Part shown: positions 23,592-35,684 of the stretch, one piece after another
Numbering within the stretch: position 1 is the first letter of the stretch
How the letters are laid out: every line of letters begins with the position of its first letter
Source of the DNA: Planococcus citri
Lineage: Eukaryota > Arthropoda > Insecta > Hemiptera > Pseudococcidae
DNA: 64,000 nt
Reading direction: 5' to 3'
Assembly: GCF_950023065.1 (NCBI RefSeq)
Contig: NC_088681.1
Coordinates: forward strand, 29,298,836 to 29,362,835
Program-made: the position numbers and the translations under genes
Notes under the pieces: model-generated
What the model was told of the DNA's origin: nothing
The model's input: the letters and a program-made list of their open reading frames with translations, nothing else
The model's database searches: none

Positions 23592-26504
23592 ACCTATATA
23601 CGAGTTATTATTTATTTTTAGGAGCCAATTAGGGGTAATCGTTGTGTAGATGTTTTTTTGAGTTGAATAATATGAAAAGAGGGTTGCACAGAAGTTATGT
23701 TTCAAAGTCAAGATGACCTGGTAAAAATGTCATCCCTCTAAAAATTCTATTTTCACCTTTCCAAATTTTTAACTCTAATTTTTAATTTTCTCTTTCAAAT
23801 TCTTGCTTCAACTTCAGCAAAAAATGAAAAAAATGTTCTTCGAATGCATTTTTACCGATACAAGTATTTGATAAAAAGAAAATATTAATTTATTTAATAC
23901 GATTACTTCACTCGTATAGAATCGCGAATTTTCAAGAAAATTTCCTCTATCTACTGGTTCAATACTTTCGTGAACAGTATTACGATCAATGTGAGCTCGA
24001 AACACCATAGAAAATGTTCCCGTAAGGATTCGACCATTAGGTAATTTTGTACCGGGCAAAGTAGGCAACGTTTCGAAATTAATTTTTCATCAGTCTTGTT
24101 TGTGCCAGCTTTGAAGTCGTTCCAGTAACGTACCTATAGTAGATCTGCTATGCGAAGAAAATTCAAAGAGGTGTTTTACTTACTTAAATTCGCAGAGAAA
24201 ATGATTTCGTGCTAAATTTAAACCTATGTATCGAAGGAACGCTGAATAAGCGAAACAGTCGTCCAAATCAATAACGTGCCTTTCATACGAGTTATATAAA
24301 CGTAAAAGTTTCGTCGTTTGTTCGAATACATACGACGAGAGGAAGCAACGACATAACATACACAACGAAGAAGAAAAAATAATACGATTCGGTTTTTATT
24401 TTAGCTAGAATAAAAAAACATCAACGTGTATGGTTGAAATATTGTGGAAATTTCTCTTTGAAAAGCTTTGAATGATGTATGAGTTGCTGATATGTGTTAT
24501 CAAAACTTTTTGCAGTCGTGAGAAAATTTTTATCTGATTGGGGATGTTGAACCGAGAACTGTAGTTGAATGTAGGTTATCTTTTTAGCCGTTGAAAAATT
24601 ACTACCGTGCGTGGAAATTTCATCGGGCAAATTTTATTTCTTTTAACGTTCGAAATTTACCGAAGTAATTTCAACTTTTACTCTTTTTTTGCTATTTGGT
24701 GAGAAGAAATAGGAGGTTTTTACGTGAGATTGTTTAATTATGCAAATTACCTGAACGAGTGGACTTACTATGTTATACTCTATGCTATGGTTATATGGAG
24801 GAAAAAGAATTTCAAATTTTCTCAGAGCAGATTTATGAAATTTTCGTGAAATATAGGCTCATATTTTTGCGCCAGGTTTCCCAAATGTTACAATACTAAA
24901 GCACCTCGAAAGGAATCGTAATTCTTGAATAAAAAAAAGTACATTTTGGAATGCGATTATCTGAGTAGTGTTGCCACCACGTTTCAAGACTTGAAATGAA
25001 AATGGATCATTTTTAATGGAACAAGCTGGTACGAGGGAGTGAAAAAAATTACTTTTCGCTAGTGTAACACCGGCCTAAATCTTAAACTTGAAATTACTTG
25101 TTACGTTGAATAAACGAGCGAATTGAATTTGTTCAACGTTCAATCAGTATGTATTTAAAAGATTGTATTTTGAAGAACTAACGCATAAAGAGAAGACTTC
25201 GTGTAGGAAAATCAAAACCGTTGAGCGGTTCGTAAAGTACAAAATATAAAAAAGGGAGAACTAGCGGCGGAGAAATGCTCAAAAAACAAACATTTCGAAT
25301 AGCTTAAAGCTCACCATTTTATGTTCATTGTATTCTGCCACGAATTTTTAAAAATTCTGTCCATATTTTTAGTATTCTTATTTTTTTTTTTCGTGTTTTA
25401 GTGCTCGAAATTTTGAATTAAAAAAAAAAGAGTGACTTATTGTAAATGTTTCTACACGAGCTTGATTAATTTTTTTTTATTTTCATATGTTTAAAGAGAA
25501 ATTTTATTGTCTTTACTAATTTACGTATGTACCTGTGTGTTAATGATAATTACCTTGATTTCCCCCCTTTTTTTTCTTTTGTGAATATTTTATTTATTGG
25601 TCGCTCGATCGTATTGCTAATTGCCAATCATCTGGTTATTATAAAACGCGAAAAAAAGTCGAGTGCTTTGGAATGTTTACTACATTAGAGATCGTCATCA
25701 GCTTATAAGCGTTGACATAAATTATACCTACTTGTAATAAGCTGACTTACGAACTAAGAGTTTGTATTTATGATGAAAAAAAAATTAATAATAATAAAAA
25801 TACAACATTTTCGTGATTTTTTTTTCTACCTATATTCGTATAGACGTACGTACCTGTTTCGTGAGAATTTTACGAGAGCTTTTTTTTTTTGAGCACCACT
25901 ACGAATGGATTAGAATGAACGAGAGAACATCGACGAAATGTAAATATTAAAGTATTCGGCGTTTTTCAGACGATGAGGAGTATTTCTTAACCATATACTT
26001 TTAAAACTTTTTCGATAGCTTGAGAATTAATGTGTTTCCATTATTGCTTTGAGATGAAGAATTTTCTCCCTTACAAGTTTTACAAAGTAACGTATATTTT
26101 TTTTCCATTTTTTGGTGTAGCTTTCTATCTTGTTGGTATCATTTTTCGCGTTGTTGATTTAATTTATAAGCGCCGAGTATTAGTAAAACGTTCATTATCC
26201 GAGAAAAAAAATTGTGAAATATCTGCTGATGTTCGTCGAATATGATGGTATTTTATTTTCATCGGAATTTTTTATAATTTTATTTTCCAATATTTTGAGT
26301 CTAAAAAGTTCTCTTGGTATAGTTTAGATTTTGGTGCAAAAATTCGAGTTTCTTGGGAAAAAGCAAATAAAAAAATTGAGTTGCAAAAAAAATCAGAGTC
26401 GTTTAAATGTTTTGAAAATTAGAAACTTTACGAGAAACAATATTTTGAAAAAATTCAAAAGTTTCATGAAAGTTACGAGTATTTGAAAAATTATGTCAGA
26501 TTAC

Positions 26505-26790
26505 ATGTGAATAGATTTGATTGATCAAGCCAGATTCAGGTAGATTTGATCAGCTCAAATGTGAATAGATCTGATCAGGCCAGCTCTGAATAAATCTGAT
26601 CAGGCCAGATTTGGATGGATTTGATCAGGTCAGATCTGAATAGATCTGTATCAGACCCCGAACACTCCTCGAATCCAAATTACGTCTCATCTGATATGAC
26701 TAGATCAAAGTTTTGATCAGATCCAATAAGTGAGGTCTGATTCATCTAATCAGACAAGATCTGCTCTAATCAAATCAGAGTTTTCATCTT
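26505..26790. repeat. degenerate ~32-bp repeat rich in TGATCAG
   Basis: Units of the type 'gaatagatctgatcaggcca' recur about every 32 bases from 26505 to 26660. Looser copies containing 'atcagatc' or 'tgatcagat' continue to 26790. The palindromes TGATCA and AGATCT are strongly over-represented. Confidence 0.75.
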
Positions 26791-28004
26791 AGACCTGATC
26801 AGATCCTATATTTTTAAAGCTCAACTAAGTATTGAAGGAAAAATTGAACTCGTCAAATCATTTATAGTGAATGTGAGTTTCAAAATCTTGGGTTGAAAAT
26901 AAAACCAAAAAAATTCACACTTTTCTTTAAAAAATTAAGTTTTGTTCTAACAAAAAAAAGGCTCGTTTTACGAAAAGAGAGCTTTAAAATGCTGAGAACT
27001 TTGAATTACCAGAGTACAAAAATTCTACGAGTAATTAAAAAAATAGTATTTCTCTATTTTTTACTTCCATTTTTTTTCAAAAAAAACAAAAAAAATGGAA
27101 ATTGAAAAATATTTTTGATTTTTTCAGAGGAAGTAAGTACAAGTACATAGATTAAAAAATTCTAAGAAACATGAAATAGCTTATTTTTTGGTTATTGTCT
27201 TGAAAGGTCATTTTCAAAATGCTAAGGAACCTAAAATATTACCTCCTGAAAAAAACTTTACAATTCAACATTTTCCCAGAAATTTGTTTGTAAATTTTGG
27301 CATTATTGTTCTCAAAAGTACTGCATCTCAAAATTATTGTTTTAGAGAAGTGGGCCCCAAAATACCAAAAAATTTAAATATACTGTTTTAAAAAATAATT
27401 TTGTTGTGTTTTTAATGCTCAACTTCATTTTAACTGTCATTACAATTTTTTTTGTTGTTTTCATTGCAAGTGGGTCTCAAAATAGGTACTTGAGAAATTG
27501 AAATCAGGTTAGAATCAATTTCGTAAAAAATGTTATTAATCCATTGATGTTTTTTTTCCTGTGAATGGTCGTCCCATTTACATATTTATTTACATTTTAA
27601 TTCGAATTAAAAAAAATAGTTTCAAGAACCTACGTATTTTCAAAAAAAAAAAAAAAATCAAATTTATTTTTGAATATTGTTATGGTGATTACTTTTAAAT
27701 CGAGAATCACTCCAGATTAAACGAATGTATCACAAAAATACAGAAAATTATCGCAACCAACACGTCTAAATATTAATACATTTAAAACCTTACACCTCAA
27801 GCAGTGTTATTGTAGTAATTATTTGATCAATAAAAAAAAACAACGAGTTTGAAGGAAGAAAAAAACAACAAAAACAAAAAGGTTCACCTTTTATAATCAA
27901 ATAACGTGGTTTATTCAAAATATACCATCGTAAAGTTTCTATAAAGGAAAGTTGATTAGACAACCCATAGTCCAACAATGTAGTTAACCTACAGACCGAT
28001 TAAA

Positions 28005-28208
28005 TTGAAGGAGCTCGAATCATACCCCTTGAGATTTTTTCTCAGCTCGTATCGTACTTCTGCAGCTCTTGGTATTTTTTATTTAGACCAACTTGAAGTA
28101 GGTAACCATAAACTAAGTCCCTTCAGTTTAATCGATCTGCAACTACACGGTAACTCGATGCAGCGTAAACTTTGTCTACCTGCACCAATTTCTAAAGAGA
28201 CTCTCTAA
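28005..28208 (+). CDS. small open frame, possible terminal exon, unrecognised
   Basis: A 67-codon frame has an acceptor-like 'ttaacctacag' ending at 27994 and an AATAAA (28247-28252) only 39 bases after its stop. That is the arrangement expected of a last coding exon. The peptide is mixed in composition, and I recognise no domain. No upstream exon was found. It could equally be chance. Confidence 0.15.
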   Translation: MKELESYPLRFFLSSYRTSAALGIFYLDQLEVGNHKLSPFSLIDLQLHGNSMQRKLCLPAPISKETL

Positions 28209-28344
28209 ACTTATTCAGTTTTTATAATATTTTCCTATCAGTTCTAAATAAATGACCGAAATACGAAATACACGTATTAATGCCACTAATTTGACATATT
28301 ACTAGATTAAGACATTATGTAAAGCTGAAATTACTATTGGTTTT

Positions 28345-28461
28345 TTATTTTTTCGTATCATCCATGTGGCCCATCCGGCCATCACATCTCGCGTTCCTGT
28401 TCAGAATATAAATTTGTAAACCACCTTCGTATAAAACAGCCATCATACATCCATTAGTCAA
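28345..28461 (-). CDS. small open frame, possible terminal exon, unrecognised
   Basis: On the minus strand an acceptor-like AG at 28462-28463 is followed by 38 codons. The sequence begins LTNGCMMAVLYEGG and ends GRMGHMDDTKK. The TAA stop lies within an AATAAA-like string. The composition looks more coding-like than its surroundings, but I do not recognise the family and found no upstream exon. Confidence 0.15.
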   Translation of the reverse strand: MTNGCMMAVLYEGGLQIYILNRNARCDGRMGHMDDTKK

Positions 28462-31400
28462 CTGTTGATTTACGATATGTGAATTTTGACCCAAACCAAG
28501 GATAAAAATTCACCCCCAGTCATAATTGACGTGAAAATTTTACCAACGTGATGTTTTGCTACTCGTTTATAAACGCCTTTTTGACGCAGAATTGAATTAT
28601 TAAAAAGTGTTTCGCTGATACGTACTGTGTAACTCTCATCATCGCTCTACAGTCATCTTTCCATCTCTCTCGTTATTACATTATGTAAATTTTTATCGCT
28701 CGATTTAATCTTCGACGTGAAACGAAACTTATAATCGAATTTCAAATGTACATTGGACCACCATTTTCACATTTTATATCTCTCGTTACCCGACGAATAA
28801 ATTCAGAAGCCTCTTTTACCTACTCCCAGAACAAAGAAAACCAAGCCCAGCTTTTATCTCGAATAAACCTCCCTCTGTATACCTATATAGGTACATCGGA
28901 TGTACGCGATGGCAACATGTTGCGAATATCCTGTATTACATACTTAGAAAATTGATTTTTTTAAAAACATTTTATTACGTACCTATATCGCGTTTTTTAT
29001 AGTTGATTTTTCTTTTCCTTTTTACAGTCAGGTGATTGGCTTATATTTATACTATACGCTTGTATTATATAGGTATTTTTTTTTCATAGTTTACTTTTAC
29101 CTACGTGTATAAGTTGTTTAAAAGCTCAATATTACGTATAAGAAATACTAAATATGATTTATTAAATTTGTACGTGTAAAAGTTCGTTTAAACATCAGGG
29201 TAATAAATTGTTTACGATGTAAGTTCAATGGCATTATATGTACCTATTAAAGGTGTCGTTTTTTACGAGGATCGAAATTGCTGAATGAAAATCGAGAATC
29301 GAGTCACGAATATGTTCAATATGTAAGACTGTAAGTACATGTCTGATTTCTAAAACCATTAGTGCCTGTGGAAGGAATGATCAGGTACTTACCTAGTAAC
29401 TACCTATTCAAACTCAGATTTTCACTTTGGTCACAAAATATGTTCCAAGAAAATGAGAAAAAGTTTTTTCGACAATTATGTTATGATTATTTTATTTAAA
29501 AATGAAGAAAATTGATTTTGGAAAAATATATCTTAGGATATTTATTTAAATTCACGATTTTTTTAGGCAAGAGGCAAGAAGTAATATGAAAAGTAAAAGT
29601 GATGAGTCCATGTAAGTCCTAATTTTTTCATTTACCTCATGCAATTAAAAAAATATGATGAACATATGTTTTTGAATCAATAATGTATTATAGTTTTACA
29701 ATCAAAGTTAATAGATTAATTTTTCAGTTTTTTTTTTTTTTTTTTTTTTTGTAAATCAATTTTAAAAATCCAAAATGTTTTGAATTTAAAAAAAAAATAG
29801 GAGAAAAAAGCGAACCACTACCTACTGTTTTTTTTTTTTTAAATTAGGTAAAGGTTCTTGGTCTCATTCACTTTCTTTTCCTCAAAAAATAAAAAAATAA
29901 AACGTGAAAAGTGAATCTCAACGCATTAAAAAAAATTAAATGTTTAGAAAAGCCCTTTGGTAAAATTATACCTGAATATGCTGCTAATTCAATTACCTTA
30001 CTTTTTTTTTTTTGAAAAAATCACGAAAGTGATTGTTTTGGAAATCACTACCCTTTTTACAATTGAGGCTGAAATTTCAAATTTTAAACTTTGAACCACC
30101 TTGTGAGTTGCCTATCCAGAAAATTACTTACGAGATTCCATATTTTGGAAACTTTTGACAAGTTCCAAGTTAGGTTTGAAATGATGGGTGATGTTGATCA
30201 TCAAAAATTTGTTACCTACAAAAATTTATTCCAGCTTTGCTCTAATATTCAAAGGCTTAGAAAAGTTTACGGGGCTGCTAATTACGATTTAATAAAACAA
30301 TGTGACTAAAAAAGAGTTCGATTTTGTTACTTGATATTTAATTCAGCTCAAAAACTTATACTAACCTAACCTACCTACTCAGCTACTCGATTTTCACGAG
30401 ATGGTATCTTATTAAAAATGTGAAGTTGCTACAATACCTACGCGTATGTGCCTGCATAATAATAATAAATTTGATTATACTTATTTATTTGGAATTCTGA
30501 AACTGATAAATCATCACTCAAGTTGAAAGTATGTATTATTGATATTTAAAATGCAGAAGCTCAGGAGATTAATTTTCCATTCTTGATTAGCACGATCCTC
30601 TTAGACTCCTGCGAGACTGACTCAAATTTCGACGTTCTTCAAACACACCGCGCATTCTAATAACAATGATGCCATAGAACTTAAACATAAATTTAAAATT
30701 ATTATTAAATGAGTAAATAAATATCGTGATATAAACTATAATTTGTTATAATTAATCGCACAATGTAAAATGTATATTCACTCGAGTAAAATTCCCATGT
30801 ACCTACGTATTTTAATTTTTATTACAAATTTTACGAAATAAGCGTACCAAAATCTTGTTTTCCTTTTGTATTTTACCTGAAATGCTATGATTGTATAGTC
30901 TGTTGCACATTAAAATTAGACAAACGATTAATAGTATATTTCATTTAGAAAGTTGAAAGATAATATTTCTCATCAAGTACGAAACGACTTGGATTGTCGG
31001 GTACCTTCTAATTGATGCCAAGAAACTTACAAAAAAAAAGTACCTAAAATTTCGTTTGAATAACCTCATTGTGTAAAATTCACCCTCATGAATTATTCGT
31101 TGACGAAGAAGCAAAGCTGTACTGCCAGTTTTCTAGCGTATATTTGCTCATTTCGCGCGAGCTTTAACCAAATGTAAAACTATAACGGTATTTTACGATG
31201 TAAGAATTAAACTCGCCAGTGTGCCGCAAGGTTTACTTACATTGCATAAAAAGAATAAATTGTCGAAGGAAAAACGTAAAGTTTTTATTATTTTTTTTCA
31301 CTTTTTATTCATTCGATAAGAAAATTCGAATTAAAATTCACTCGTACGAAGGTCTACATAGTGCCTTTTGCGTGTTTTACAGTACCTACAACGTCGATGG

Positions 31401-34227
31401 TTTACTGAATCGATTATTTTTTATGAATTACCCACCTACCCCCATTACCCAGTACCTGAGAAGAAAATTTTTTCGCGATATCGTCGAGCCTGGTGATGTA
31501 CTAATATTTTTGCTGTTATAAAAATATGACTTTAATGAACGTTTACTTGAGATTAATTTATGGTACGGTACTAAATTTAGTAGCATCTCAGAACTCTCAT
31601 TTGTTGTTTTGAATATAAAAATTTTGTTAATTGGTAAATTCTTCCGCAGGTAATTAAATTATTCAAGTATTTAACGAATAAGTATGATTTATTATGTGAT
31701 TTTATGTAGGTAGTTTAATTCATTTGAATTCATTTGACTAAGCGTTTTGTATTTTAATGTTTTTTTTTGTTTTTTTTTTTAAGTTAGAAGTTGGAAAACA
31801 TTTTTTATAGGTAATTTTTAAAAAATATTACATTATTTTGAAGTAAAAAATTAAAATTAAAAAACATAACAAAAATAATAAAAATAAATCAAGCAAAATC
31901 AGCAGCTTCTAATACCTACAACCCAAACAATTATTGTCTCTGAAGCATTATTTGAAAATTTATTTATAGCTAAAGGACCTAAAACATTTGAATATTTTTA
32001 TAACTATAGGTAGGTACAGCGTTTCATCTTCTATATTTTTTCAACAGTTTCATCATCACAGTGATTAATTCAAGCTTCATTTTAAAAAGTTGAACTAAGT
32101 ATTTCAATAACGAATCTAATTTACATTTTCTCATTTCTAAAGCTTAAACAATACAATTATTTTTTCAGCGTCATTCTCGTTCCAAATTCCGGCTTCTTTT
32201 TGCGTCTCAGTAAAAGGAGTCTTGAAAATGTATCCTTTGATTTCAAAAAATTTAAAAATCAAGTGTTAGGTACTATTCTTTGTTTTGGCATAGGTACCTA
32301 ATATTTTTTTTCAAGTGTGTATGTTCTTCAACTGTGAAGAAATGAAACAACGGCTTGTAAAAATTTTGCTTTCCACTCGCATTTAAATATAATAAAATTT
32401 TCAATTAAAAAATTCCACCTTGCAGACGTAAAAGTAGCTACAAAAAATACTTACTTTTCTTTACCATTATTTTTATACCGTAATTATGGTCTTTTAAAAA
32501 CTCAACTTTATATAAAATAAATAAGAAACGTCGTACGAACGTTTGTCTCTGCGAAATAAATTGTAAATTGTGTCAGCCAAAGTAAATACGCTGACAAATT
32601 AAATGGCCAACCACATGCTGGCGAATTAAAACAGGAACTTGAAGTACTTTTGTATGGGGTAAATTTACCGTTACAAATTTTCAAATTACTGAACGCTGCT
32701 GCTGTGGTAAAATCGACGAGACAAAAATTAATTACACAGCTATTTCTATGGCCTACCTAGTTTGTTTTATTGGTTGGTACCAAAATATGCAGGGTCAAGA
32801 AAGTCAGTCAGGAATGGGACAGCGCTGATAGGTATTAAAATACGTAAAAAAAAAACATGAACAAAATTCCGATTTTTTATTTGCTCATTCTTGAAAAATT
32901 TCCAGTTTGTAACGACGTTCGTAGCTGATTAAATTCAATGATCGGTAAGTGTAAAGTTCGTGTCACATGCTGAACATAAGTCTAGGTATGAAAACAAATT
33001 GTCGATTTAATCGCTCAAGAAGATTTTTACTCTACTCACAGGACTCGTGTGTAAGTACACGAAGGTTCTTATGAATTTTTAATACCATTGAATATGGGTA
33101 AGTTGTATATACATGTACCTACGATGTAGTAAAAAAGCGAGAATAAAAAAATCATATTTCATAGAAACAAAAGCAGCTATCATTTCCCATTGCTCCGCAG
33201 AACTTCTCAACGTTGCACCACCAAACGTTTGTTGGTAGGTATTAATTAAAATGCAACTCCAAAAAGAATCGTCGATTATTTCATAAATTCCTCGTTATCA
33301 AGTTTATTCAACTAAAAAACGTAGAATTCACTCACTGAGTAAACACACTCGTGAGATTACCGAAAAGATTTACTTGATACTAAAAACAAACACCGCTCAG
33401 CTGCAGAAATAATCATTTCAAACATACGTGTTCGACTTTGGAGACCACTGTTTTAACTCGACAAAATTATCCGCATATACAGTTCCGAGTGAGTATTGAT
33501 CGCAAACTAAATTTATTCTCTTATACTCGTATAGTTTTTTTTTATATATCGAAGTAAAATAAAAATACTATCTGCTTGCTTACATATTTAAAACACGAAT
33601 AAATATTTAAATGGTTAAATTTCGATCATCCGTAGAATATAAATAGCCCCCATCAAGTTATTAAGCAGGGCAAAATGTGTTTCTACTTCGCGCTAGTTGT
33701 TCCAAGTGCCCAAATTTTTTCAGCTTTTTAAAACCAATTTTTTTTCAAGTAGGTAGCGATGATGGTGGGATTTATCCTATTGTTGTTATTTTCAAATTAC
33801 CTGCATAAATTCAAATAGTGTACATTGAGATAACTGCATGAAAAAAAAAAAGTGAGATATAAATGACCGTGAGTCGAAATTTCTAATACCTGCGAGCAGA
33901 AATCTAAAACGTAGTAGTATAATGATGTTTTTACCTCTGTCAGCTTTATCTGCTTAGCCTATCTGTGCATAATGCTTGACAAAATAAAAGTAATTTGTAA
34001 AGAGTTATTAATTAATAACGTACAGAGATGATAACAGGGTAATAAAATGAGAATTTTCATCTCAGACTAGGAAGATTCATCTTGAATTTCGTCGATTTAA
34101 ATTACATTTTTCGTTGGTAAATAATCTGCGTATAGTTTATGTTTCATCAGGAATTCAAAAAAAAACTTGATAAATTATTGCATGGAAGTCTTCACAAAAG
34201 AATATAATTCATCATCTTTCAAGAAAT

Positions 34228-34233
34228 TTTATT
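34228..34233 (-). terminator. candidate TIM21 poly(A) signal
   Basis: TTTATT on the + strand reads AATAAA on the minus strand, about 260 nt downstream of the TIM21 stop. Confidence 0.4.
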
Positions 34234-34491
34234 TTTTCAAATAAATTACATTTCGTATTTCGAGGAAATGTCATCGAGAGTAATAAAATTACTAAGTAGA
34301 TGTAGGTTAACTCTACAAGCACAAATTGTATCACTGGAGTTCCATTAGAAAAAAAAAAAAAACAAAAAAAAAACGGTAGGTACAATGAAACACAATTAAG
34401 TACTTAATCCGGATAATTAATTACAAATATATCAAAATAAACTGAAAGTATTTAACCTACAAATATAATACAAAATATTTACATTTTGACA

Positions 34492-35238
34492 TTACTTAGA
34501 CGAAAGATCTAGCTCTGGTAAATCCGTACTGAGAGCTGGGAAAGCTACAGCATTACCTTGAGCCGTAGCACTAGCCTTATATCTATTATCTTCCAAAATG
34601 ATACTTTTAGGATTCACACCATCGGTAACGACAAACAGATAACGATATTCGTACTTTCCTTTCTCGTTCTCGAACATCTCCAAATGCACAGTACCACTCT
34701 CACGATTACCTTTGATGTAGAATTTCATTCGTAATAAATTCATGCCGTCTTTTTGATACGAAACGTGAGCGATATGTCTTCTTCGTCCGCGTCGTGTTTC
34801 TTCACCAAATCCTTTAATTTGATCACCTATGACGTTCTGTATTCTCGAATCTTTCGACACGTAATCAAATGCTTTAGAGTAAATCTTATTCGGACTTTTA
34901 CCGGAGAACAGTTCGTAACAGATGGCAAAGATGACTGAAAGTCCGATACTGAATCCGACTAGAACGAATCCTAAATACGAAACTGTTTTTGTAGTTTCTT
35001 TGATATTTTCAATTACCGTTGTTTGGACAGCTTTCTGTTCTCCGGATACATTCTCGACTAGTTTGTTTTCAGGTTTCTTCGAAGTCGAATACGGTCTGCG
35101 AAGAAGGACAAAGATGTTGGTATTTTTGGGCTCCGGTGAGGCTGGTAATGGTAAACGATGAGATCTTGCGACGGTGTTGAGCTGTTGGAAAGCGAGTTGT
35201 TTTCGAGGTAGGAATAAAACTCGGTTCAGGATACGCAT
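34492..35238 (-). CDS. TIM21: Tim21, mitochondrial inner-membrane translocase subunit
   Basis: Tim21 is a single-pass inner-membrane subunit of the TIM23 presequence translocase. It docks to the TOM complex and links import to respiratory-chain assembly. The 248-residue product is the family's usual length (human TIMM21 is also 248). The basic, acid-poor N-terminus (about residues 1-50, with a PYST cleavage-like site) is a mitochondrial presequence. A hydrophobic segment lies at about 88-109. The intermembrane-space domain follows, opening with LFSGKSPNKIYSKAF and the highly conserved IKGFGEETRRGRRRH at 141-155, then KFYIKGNRESGTVHLEM and IILEDNR. The gene has one exon and no defects. It is divergent from Nup133, with 446 bp between start codons. 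Confidence 0.96.
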   Translation of the reverse strand: MRILNRVLFLPRKQLAFQQLNTVARSHRLPLPASPEPKNTNIFVLLRRPYSTSKKPENKLVENVSGEQKAVQTTVIENIKETTKTVSYLGFVLVGFSIGLSVIFAICYELFSGKSPNKIYSKAFDYVSKDSRIQNVIGDQIKGFGEETRRGRRRHIAHVSYQKDGMNLLRMKFYIKGNRESGTVHLEMFENEKGKYEYRYLFVVTDGVNPKSIILEDNRYKASATAQGNAVAFPALSTDLPELDLSSK

Positions 35239-35684
35239 TTTTCAACAGTTTACAGACTAGGTAAAATAACTGAAGACTGAATTATGTACTGAATGAATCA
35301 TTTCCTTAGTTTACAGGTGAATTACAAGGAACAATGTTGGTACAAGAATACTCAGTGATAAAAATAAAACAGCGAAAGATAGCAATAATTAGCGTACCAA
35401 GCAAAAACAGAGCGGCCGAGACTAGAAAATAGTTGAATGTTTTTAGTTTTTATAAAAATCCTGTAGAGTCGCTCTGTACTTTTTCTCTCTGAAATGTAAA
35501 CCGAATATTTCACCGTGAAAATTACTCAACGCTTATCGAATGTTTTGCCGCCTTGCCGTTACCGGAAAATTTTTAGAAATTTCATAAATCAAACAAAAAA
35601 CTATTCGTTATTTCTATAATAACCCTATAAATACGTAATTTAGTTCATTTGCGGTTTCATGTGCTTTCCAAATCATCCCCAACA
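35239..35684. promoter_or_regulatory. divergent promoter region between TIM21 and Nup133
   Basis: The two start codons face away from each other across 446 bp, so both promoters and 5' UTRs must fit here unless there are distant non-coding exons. No clear TATA box is placed consistently for either gene, as is common for housekeeping genes. The exact start sites are not visible. Confidence 0.6.

Larger units (their letters stand above)
21140..34220. other. 13-kb intergenic region
   Basis: No gene I can identify lies between tipE and TIM21. The stretch is AT-rich with long A/T runs (for example T23 at 29728-29750) and carries the repeats listed separately at 22478-22950 and 26505-26790. A few small open frames with splice- or poly(A)-like context occur near 24180, 28005, 28345 and 30090, but none has a recognisable domain. 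Confidence 0.6.

Noticed and set aside
23814..24365. Two adjacent minus-strand frames (61 and about 68 codons), one ending at a GTAAGT donor
   Set aside because: Peptides not recognised. The second frame has an in-frame stop and no acceptor upstream, so they cannot be joined into a gene model.
30091..30309. 72-codon plus-strand frame
   Set aside because: Reasonable composition but no motif, splice partner or homology that I can name.
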